From: SBAX01 sp964646605
GTDB lineage: Bacteria; Planctomycetota; Phycisphaerae; UBA1845
NCBI GenBank assembly: GCA_964646605.1
Contig: CAZYEX010000063.1
Location: forward strand, 1 to 64,000
Reading direction: 5' to 3'
Length of the DNA stretch: 64,000 bases
Part shown: piece by piece, positions 58,651 through 64,000 of the stretch
Layout of the letters: each line of letters opens with the position of its first letter
Position numbering within the stretch: the first letter of the stretch is position 1
Notes under the pieces: model-generated
What the model was told of the DNA's origin: nothing
The model's database searches: none
The model's input: the letters and a program-made list of their open reading frames with translations, nothing else
Made by a program: the position numbers and the translations under genes

Positions 58651-59130
58651 GTGCATCGCCACACCCTTTACGTTCTCCTGGCCAGCGCCGACAAAGGGCG
58701 CCGCGGAACCCTGCGACGGCGACTGGAAACCGCCGGGCTTTGGGTGGACACCGCCGCTTGCGGGGCGGAGGTGCTGGTGCAATGTGACTTCGATCGGCCG
58801 GACGTGCTCATCCTCGATTCCGAGCTGGGCGACATGGACCAGTACGAGCTTTGCAGTCAGCTCCGAGGGGCGGCCGACGAATCTCCGATCACAATCATCC
58901 TGCTGACCGACGCCTCCGACGACATGACGCGAGACTACGCCCCGCAGATGACCCGGCAGGTGGGGGGCGACTACTTCCTCGCCCGCCCGCTCGACCTGAA
59001 CTTGTTGATCAAACTGCTCGAAGAGCTCGGTCGTGAGATCCATCCGCGATCCGAGCGGACGCGGCGAACGTTCCCGACGCACGTCACTTGGCCGACCTCA
59101 CGTTGCCACGTTGGTTCGGGGCTCCCATGA
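58651..59130 (+). CDS. CheY-like receiver protein with altered switch lysine
   Basis: A protein of 159 residues from GTG 58651 after AGGAACG. Receiver fold: LYVLLASADKGRRG, phospho-acceptor Asp in PDVLILDSELGDMDQYELC, and switch Thr in TIILLTDAS. The conserved Lys of the KP motif is Arg-Pro (FLARPLD), and the N-terminal acidic pair is weak (ASAD). There is no output domain, only a ~35-residue basic tail. Phosphorylation may be impaired. No histidine kinase is adjacent. Confidence 0.75.
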   Translation: MHRHTLYVLLASADKGRRGTLRRRLETAGLWVDTAACGAEVLVQCDFDRPDVLILDSELGDMDQYELCSQLRGAADESPITIILLTDASDDMTRDYAPQMTRQVGGDYFLARPLDLNLLIKLLEELGREIHPRSERTRRTFPTHVTWPTSRCHVGSGLP

Positions 59131-59401
59131 TTCGCCGCTAGGCCGAACCTGGCAGGCATGGTTTGGGTTCCTGGTCGCGGCATCCATGGTAGTGGATGGA
59201 ATCTCGGCCCCAACAAGCCATAGGGCCTCGCCGCCGTGCGGCCCGAGTATTCCTATTCTCACTGTGCGGGCCTTCACTAAACCCGCGCTGGAACCGGCCC
59301 GCACTGGATTGTGCCGTGGCGGAGCAGGCCGTGCAAAGCGACGTGGGTCAGCGCTGGGAGTTTGAGGCGAATCGCGTCGGTCGATAGAGTTAACGGATCG
59401 T

Positions 59402-60370
59402 ATGACCGTTCTCAATTCAACCCTGACGATACGGAGGATCCCACATGGACATCCGGACCGTATGGCGGCCCTCCAGTTGGTTCTGGACGTTCACTCGCGG
59501 TCGGCAGCGGGCGAAACCGACACCCGGGTCAGGGAACTGTTGTGCGATGCGGATCGGCGTGGCCTCTCGCTCGACCTGCTTTTCGGAATCTACGATGGCG
59601 AGGCCCTTCGGACGGCCCTGTTGGCGGTCGAAAGTCCTGGGCGGGCGGCGTTGGTGCTCATGCCTGAAAGTGCCGAGAGAGCCACGGCCACGGCCGACCT
59701 CGCGGCTTGCTTGGGCGCTCTGCGGGACGCAGCATTTGCGCGATCTAACCTCCTTCTGGAAATGTTGTTACGTCCAGGCTCGCCGGTATTCGAGGAGGCT
59801 GTCGACCGGGCCGGTTGGTGGTTTCTTACCGAACTCATCTATCTCCGTCGCCGGGGAAAGCCTCCCAAACCTCGCGACGCGATTCCCGCGAAGGTTACAT
59901 GGAGAATATACAGCGCTGAGACCCAACCGTTCTTCGAGGAGGCGATATCCCGCTCCTACACGCAAAGTATGGACTGTCCGGAACTTACGGACCTTCGACC
60001 GATCGCCGACGTGATCGCGGGGCATCGCGCGGCTGGGGAGTTCGACCCGCAGTTCTGGTCGGTCGCGATTGGCGACTCGGGACCGGCAGGCGTTCTGCTG
60101 ATGAGCCGCGTTGCTGGGCAAAACGCCTTCGAGATCGTCTACATGGGCGTCGCGGCCGGGCCGCGGCGGACGGGGATCGGGCATGCCCTCATGTCCAGGG
60201 CGGTCGAAATCGCCTCTTCAAGTGCCAGTGAATTGACACCACCCGCGGAACTGGTCCTGGCCGTGGACGCCCGCAATGTGCCCGCCCGGCGGCTTTACGC
60301 CCGCTGGGGCTTCGCGGAGTTTGAAAAACGGCGGGCGTGGATCGCAACCCCACCTCAGATAAGAGGTTGA
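59402..60370 (+). CDS. GNAT-superfamily acetyltransferase, two-domain
   Basis: A protein of 322 residues from ATG 59402. The C-terminal half has the GNAT core (IVYMGVAAGPRRTGIGHALM, acetyl-CoA loop RRTGIG; LAVDARNVPARRLYARWGF). The N-terminal half looks like a degenerate second GNAT domain, the architecture of mycothiol-synthase-like proteins. Substrate unknown. It stands alone upstream of dnaA in the same direction. Confidence 0.78.
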   Translation: MTVLNSTLTIRRIPHGHPDRMAALQLVLDVHSRSAAGETDTRVRELLCDADRRGLSLDLLFGIYDGEALRTALLAVESPGRAALVLMPESAERATATADLAACLGALRDAAFARSNLLLEMLLRPGSPVFEEAVDRAGWWFLTELIYLRRRGKPPKPRDAIPAKVTWRIYSAETQPFFEEAISRSYTQSMDCPELTDLRPIADVIAGHRAAGEFDPQFWSVAIGDSGPAGVLLMSRVAGQNAFEIVYMGVAAGPRRTGIGHALMSRAVEIASSSASELTPPAELVLAVDARNVPARRLYARWGFAEFEKRRAWIATPPQIRG

Positions 60371-60708
60371 GAACGGATGCCCCGCGCGGGGCTGACCTAC
60401 GCTGCTCTCGCCATCGTCTCGCCGCCCGGCGGTGAAAAAGATTTTTTTTGTTTCCTAACTCCTTGTGAGACGGGAAGCACCGTCATTTCGGACCAACGGT
60501 CCTGCAAGTTTCTTGTTGACGCGCGATGAGGAGCGGGTTAAGGTTGGCGTTGCGGCGTCGAAGCCGGTCGCGTGATCGTGAGCGCGGTCGCTCGTCATCG
60601 GCTGTCGATGCCGATCTTTTCTCTTTGCGGTTGAATTTCGGGATCGCCGTGCCGCCGAGCGCCCCGTTCGGTCGGCTGCGGTTGGGTTGTCTACGTAAGG
60701 AGCTCGCG
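60371..60708. other. dnaA upstream region
   Basis: 338 bp containing an A/T run AAAAAGATTTTTTTTG near 60437 in otherwise G+C-rich DNA. I see no TTATNCACA-type DnaA boxes here or in 62164-62414, so an origin cannot be called from these sequences. An open frame extends upstream of the dnaA GTG but is Arg-rich and not credible. Confidence 0.45.
60516..60544 (+). promoter_or_regulatory. putative dnaA promoter
   Basis: TTGACG at 60516-60521, a 17-bp spacer, TAAGGT at 60539-60544, 165 bp before the chosen GTG start. Confidence 0.4.
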
Positions 60709-62163
60709 GTGGTTACCTGCGCCCAAGACGTGGTCGGGCTGATCGAGTCTCGCATCGCGGAAAAATTGGGTCCCCAGCGCTACAACGTCTGGTTCAAGAA
60801 CGCGACGCAGTTGAGCGTGACGGATCAATACCTCCGTATCAGTGCCCCCAACCATTTCGTCGGGGAGTGGATTGAACGCCATTTTTCGACCGCCATCGCC
60901 GAGGCGGCGCGGGAGGTCACGGGGAATGACTATACGTTGAGCTTTGCGATCGACCCGTTGCTGGCCAAGAGTTTGGGCAAGAAACAACCCGATCGCCAAT
61001 CGGAGTTCGTGGCCAACAACCCCGATCGCGTGGCGCGGGAGCAGTTGCGGGCGGGTTCGCTTCCGGTGGAGACTCCGCTGAAGGGGCGCTTCGACGATTT
61101 CGTCGCCGGGGCCTCGAACCGCTTGGCTTACGCCGCGGCGCAGAGCGTCGCCGACAAACCCGGAGCCCAATACAACCCGCTTTTTCTGCACGGCGGGTGC
61201 GGGCTGGGAAAAACGCATCTCCTGCAAGCGATCTGCAACAACTTCAAGTTACGCCATCCGAACCTTCGTTGGCGATACGTCACCGGTGAAGAGTTCACCA
61301 ACGATTACGTCTACGCGATCAAGGCGCGGGAGATGGACGCCTTCCATGCCCGCTATCGGACCCTTGACGCGCTGGTCATCGACGACGTTCACTTTCTGGC
61401 CAACAAACGGGCGACCCAGGAAGGGTTCCTGCACACGTTCAACGCCATCGACGCAGCGGGCAAGCAGATCGTTTTGGCCTCCGATGCGCATCCCAAGATG
61501 ATCGGGCATTTTTCCGAATCGCTGGTGACTCGCTTTTTGTCGGGCATGGTGGTGCGCATCGAGTCGCCCGATCCCGAAGTCCGCATCGGCGTGCTGCGCC
61601 GGCGTGCGGAGCGTCTGAAAGTCGCGGTCGGTGACGCGGTGCTTCGGCACATCGCCGAGAACTTCCGGGCCAACATCCGCGAACTGGAGGGGGCGCTGCT
61701 CAAAGTGGTGGCGCTGGCCCACGTGAACGGCGAACCGATCACCGTGGCCTTGGCGGATCGCGCCGTTAAGGACCTCATTCGCCAGACGGTGCCGGTGGTG
61801 TTGCTGTCGGATATTGAGAGCGTGGTATCGATCTATTTCGGTCTGACCCCGGCCGATCTCCATACGTCGCGGAAATCACGGACGATCGCCCTGGCACGCG
61901 GGATCGCGATGTACCTTGCGAGAAGGCACACGGAAATGAGCTTTCCGGAGATCGGCCGGTTCATGGGCAACAAGAACCACTCCACGGTCATTCTGGCCAG
62001 GCGCCGCATTTCGCAGATGGTGCAGAACAATGCGACAGTCGGCTGGATGACCCCCGAGGGGTTACGGGAACAGAGTCTGGCCGTGCTGCTTTCCGAGTTG
62101 GAGGAGCAGTGCGGGGTCGTGGTCAACGCCGACGAGGCCCAAAAGGCGCGGCGGGCTTCGTAG
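60709..62163 (+). CDS. dnaA: chromosomal replication initiator protein DnaA
   Basis: A protein of 484 residues. GTG 60709 is chosen because AAGGAG lies six bases upstream and the conserved domain I begins at once (VVGLIESRIAEKLGPQRYNVWFKN). The AAA+ domain has Walker A GGCGLGKT (162-169), Walker B ALVIDDVHFL, and VTRFLSGMVVRIESPDPEVR. Domain IV carries the DnaA-box-binding signature ARGIAMYLARRHTEMSFPEI...GNKNHSTV. It opens the replication origin in its ATP form. A short hairpin (GCACTGG/CCAGTGC, 62170-62190) follows the stop. Confidence 0.97.
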   Translation: MVTCAQDVVGLIESRIAEKLGPQRYNVWFKNATQLSVTDQYLRISAPNHFVGEWIERHFSTAIAEAAREVTGNDYTLSFAIDPLLAKSLGKKQPDRQSEFVANNPDRVAREQLRAGSLPVETPLKGRFDDFVAGASNRLAYAAAQSVADKPGAQYNPLFLHGGCGLGKTHLLQAICNNFKLRHPNLRWRYVTGEEFTNDYVYAIKAREMDAFHARYRTLDALVIDDVHFLANKRATQEGFLHTFNAIDAAGKQIVLASDAHPKMIGHFSESLVTRFLSGMVVRIESPDPEVRIGVLRRRAERLKVAVGDAVLRHIAENFRANIRELEGALLKVVALAHVNGEPITVALADRAVKDLIRQTVPVVLLSDIESVVSIYFGLTPADLHTSRKSRTIALARGIAMYLARRHTEMSFPEIGRFMGNKNHSTVILARRRISQMVQNNATVGWMTPEGLREQSLAVLLSELEEQCGVVVNADEAQKARRAS

Positions 62164-62169
62164 CGTAAG

Positions 62170-62190
62170 GCACTGGTTTGAAGCCAGTGC
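62170..62190. terminator. hairpin after dnaA
   Basis: GCACTGG-TTTGAAG-CCAGTGC, a perfect 7-bp stem 6 bp after the dnaA stop. No T-run follows, so termination is uncertain. Confidence 0.35.
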
Positions 62191-62373
62191 AAAGCGTGGA
62201 ACCGTCCGACAGTCTCGGCGACGCCGAGATTTCCGGTCGGTCTGGCCCCCGCGTCGGTTCGGCGCAGGATGCTCCGAACCGTCGCGCGGGGCGCAGCTTC
62301 CCATGTCCGGCGCGCCCGATTAGCACACGGGACGCTCCCGCCCGCGTATTTAGACGCGTTTCCGGCATACAAT

Positions 62374-62408
62374 CGACAATCGACAATCGGCAATCGACAA
62401 TCGACAAT
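62374..62408. repeat. CGACAAT heptamer array (5 units) before the ABC transporter gene
   Basis: CGACAAT, CGACAAT, CGGCAAT, CGACAAT, CGACAAT, ending six bases before the ATG (GCCGCC then ATG), the same spacing as at coaB. No Shine-Dalgarno is present. Confidence 0.92.
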
Positions 62409-62414
62409 GCCGCC

Positions 62415-63305
62415 ATGTCCGTCATCGCCGTTGACGCACTGAGCAAGCGTTATGGCCGCCGAAGCGGTGTGGAGAGTCTGACTCTCACCGTTCCGTCGGG
62501 GGCGATGTACGGGTTTCTGGGCCCCAACGGTTCGGGGAAGACCACGACGATCCGTATGTTGATGGGGCTGCTTCGACCGACCTCGGGTGTTGGGCGAGTT
62601 ATGGGGTGGGATTGTTGGCGGGAGAGCGCGGCGCTGAAGGCCGAGGTGGGGTACCTCCCCGGCGACCTTCGGCTCCCGCCCTGGTTTACGTGTCGCGAGG
62701 CTCTGCGGATCTTCGGGCGCGTGCGGAGACGGGACCTCTGTGCGTTCGGGTTGGAACTGGCCGAGGAATTCGGGCTTGATCCCAACACGCCGGTGAAGGT
62801 CCTGTCGCGAGGGACACGACAGAAGGTGGGTTTGATCTTGGCCCTAGCCCATCGGCCCAAGCTGCTGATTCTCGATGAACCGACGGCGGCCCTTGACCCG
62901 CTCATGCAAATGAGACTCTATGCGCGTCTGCGGCAGGCGGTTAGCGCCGGGCAAACGGTGCTTCTCTCCAGTCATACGCTCAGTGAGATTGAGGAGTTGT
63001 GTACGCACGCGGCCATCCTTCGCGCCGGGCGGTTGGTTGCCGACGGGACGATGGCGGAGTTGCGCTGCCGGGCGCGGCGACGAGTGACGATCCGATGGCG
63101 CTCCCATCAGGATGCGCCGCGCCCACCGTCGCCCGACGGGGTGGAGTGGATCGAGCGCGGGCCGCAGCAGTGGCGCGGTGTCTTCCGCGGATCAGCTGAC
63201 CCGATTGTGCATTGGCTGGCCCTGCAGTCGGTCGAGGATGTCGCCATTGAGAACCCGGATTTGCGGGAGGTGTTTCAGAGCTTCTATGCGAGGGATGACG
63301 CATGA
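62415..63305 (+). CDS. ABC transporter ATP-binding protein
   Basis: A protein of 296 residues from ATG 62415. Nucleotide-binding domain of the CcmA/DrrA export type: Walker A GPNGSGKTTT, Q-loop replaced by VGYLPGDLRLP, signature LSRGTRQKVGL (in place of LSGGQ), Walker B LLILDEPTAALDP, and H-loop SSHTLSEIEEL. The C-terminal ~80 residues are the accessory domain of such exporters. It overlaps the permease gene by four bases, so the two form one transporter. The substrate is not evident. Confidence 0.92.
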   Translation: MSVIAVDALSKRYGRRSGVESLTLTVPSGAMYGFLGPNGSGKTTTIRMLMGLLRPTSGVGRVMGWDCWRESAALKAEVGYLPGDLRLPPWFTCREALRIFGRVRRRDLCAFGLELAEEFGLDPNTPVKVLSRGTRQKVGLILALAHRPKLLILDEPTAALDPLMQMRLYARLRQAVSAGQTVLLSSHTLSEIEELCTHAAILRAGRLVADGTMAELRCRARRRVTIRWRSHQDAPRPPSPDGVEWIERGPQQWRGVFRGSADPIVHWLALQSVEDVAIENPDLREVFQSFYARDDA

Positions 63306-64000
63306 ACCGTGGGCTGATTCTCAGAGCCGTTCGCGAAATCAGAGTCAGCACTCTGGCATTTGCCCTAGGTCTGTTTGCCTTTCAACTGATTCTGGGGATG
63401 GTCCTTCCTGTCCTCGAAAAAGACTTCTCGGAGAAAATGTTGCAACTGGCGTTCATGCAACGGATTCTGTCGGCGCTCCTGGGCACGGATATCGGCGCTA
63501 CGGCGGGTCCGGCGGTGCTCTCCGTGATCGGATGGGTCCATCCATTCGTTCTCGCCCTCGTTTGGGCGCACGCCATCGTGGTCTGCACGCGTTTCCCCGC
63601 GGGTGAAGTGGATCGCGGGACGATCGATGTATTGATGTCGTTGCCCTCGACGCGGACGGCGATCTATGGCTGCGAATGGGTTGTGTTCATGCTGGCTGGT
63701 CTGTTGGTCGTCGGCGTTGGACTGGGCGGCAATGTGGTCGGCGGGTGGATATCCGGAATTCCGCGAGCCGCGTCATCGATGACACTCGCGTTGGTCGTCG
63801 TGAATCTCTACGCGCTTGTCCTGGCCGTGGGAGGATTGGCGTCTTTGTTGTCTGCGGTCTGTGATCGTCGAGGGCGAGCGGTCGGGCTGAGCTTCGCGGT
63901 CTTACTGGTTAGTTTCTTCCTTAGTTCGATGTCGGCATTCGATCCGACGATCAAAGCGTTCTCTGCCCTCAGTCTCCTAAATTACTTCCGGCCCTATGCG
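63302..64000 (+). CDS. ABC-2 type permease (3' truncated by the window)
   Basis: ATG 63302 overlaps the stop of the ATPase gene, and the frame is open to the right edge (233 codons visible). Membrane helices are evident at ~18-38 (LAFALGLFAFQLILGMVLP), ~80-105, ~140-165 and ~180-210. Between them lies GEVDRGTIDVLMSLPSTR, the motif typical of ABC-2 permeases that contacts the ATPase. It is the membrane half of the exporter encoded with 62415-63305. The C-terminus is outside the window. Confidence 0.85.
   Translation, partial: MNRGLILRAVREIRVSTLAFALGLFAFQLILGMVLPVLEKDFSEKMLQLAFMQRILSALLGTDIGATAGPAVLSVIGWVHPFVLALVWAHAIVVCTRFPAGEVDRGTIDVLMSLPSTRTAIYGCEWVVFMLAGLLVVGVGLGGNVVGGWISGIPRAASSMTLALVVVNLYALVLAVGGLASLLSAVCDRRGRAVGLSFAVLLVSFFLSSMSAFDPTIKAFSALSLLNYFRPYA

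Overview
The window is about 64 kb of G+C-rich bacterial DNA and most likely belongs to a planctomycete (phylum Planctomycetota). The evidence is a surface protein with the N-terminal LEPRxLLSG motif (9.0-11.4 kb), a PEP-CTERM protein, a dockerin-like EF-hand tail on a large secreted protein, an ECF sigma factor translationally coupled to a Ser/Thr kinase, a sigma factor overlapping a DUF6768-like membrane protein, and a bactofilin. No rRNA is present. One tRNA-Pro(CGG) is found. dnaA lies near the right end.

Layout. 0-1.2 kb: end of a Cys-rich secreted protein and small secreted proteins. 1.4-8.9 kb: a tightly overlapping surface-glycan block (methyltransferase, asparagine-synthase-like amidotransferase, GT2 glycosyltransferase, second methyltransferase) convergent with a 1064-residue membrane protein made of two fused GT39-like copies. 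9-11.4 kb: LEPRxLLSG/RTX surface protein. 11.5-21 kb, mostly minus strand: folE, kinase and sigma factor, ligA, a HicB-lipoprotein fusion, fabI, then hemW on the plus strand. 21-24.2 kb: repeat-rich DNA around a lone SIR2 protein. 24.2-27.4 kb: metallo-beta-lactamase-fold hydrolase, a degenerate secreted subtilase, tRNA-Pro. 27.7-32.3 kb: leucine-degradation genes (methylglutaconyl-CoA hydratase, a split biotin-dependent carboxylase alpha part, HMG-CoA lyase) followed by biotin ligase. 32.3-42.5 kb: DUF2079 membrane protein, crotonase, sigma/DUF6768/thioredoxin cluster, a duplicated crotonase tail, bactofilin, serine hydrolase, secreted GyrI-like protein, accA. 42.5-51.6 kb: Ntn-hydrolase/M1-like fusion, MmcQ/YjbR protein, PEP-CTERM protein, GNAT, an MmeI-like restriction-modification enzyme, stand-alone CoaB. 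52.3-55.4 kb: a Cys-rich plus RTX S-layer-like protein. 55.4-57.2 kb: three small-gene cassettes. 57.4-64 kb: ankyrin protein, degenerate receiver protein, GNAT, dnaA, ABC exporter.

The most unusual structure is at 55.4-57.2 kb. Behind the S-layer-like gene are HicBA, MazEF-like and an unknown small gene. Each has a recognisable promoter with a 17-nt spacer, and each ends in a copy of the same roughly 60-75 bp terminator repeat. The first two repeat copies are identical over 59 bp and later copies diverge progressively, as if promoter-gene-terminator cassettes had been added one after another at a duplicated terminator.

A second theme is heptamer repeats. CGACAAT arrays lie 6-8 nt upstream of several start codons, where a Shine-Dalgarno would normally be. 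A (CGTCACT)12 array supplies the ligA stop codon. Palindromic intergenic repeat families also recur. Several large secreted proteins look like catalytically dead enzymes reused as domains.
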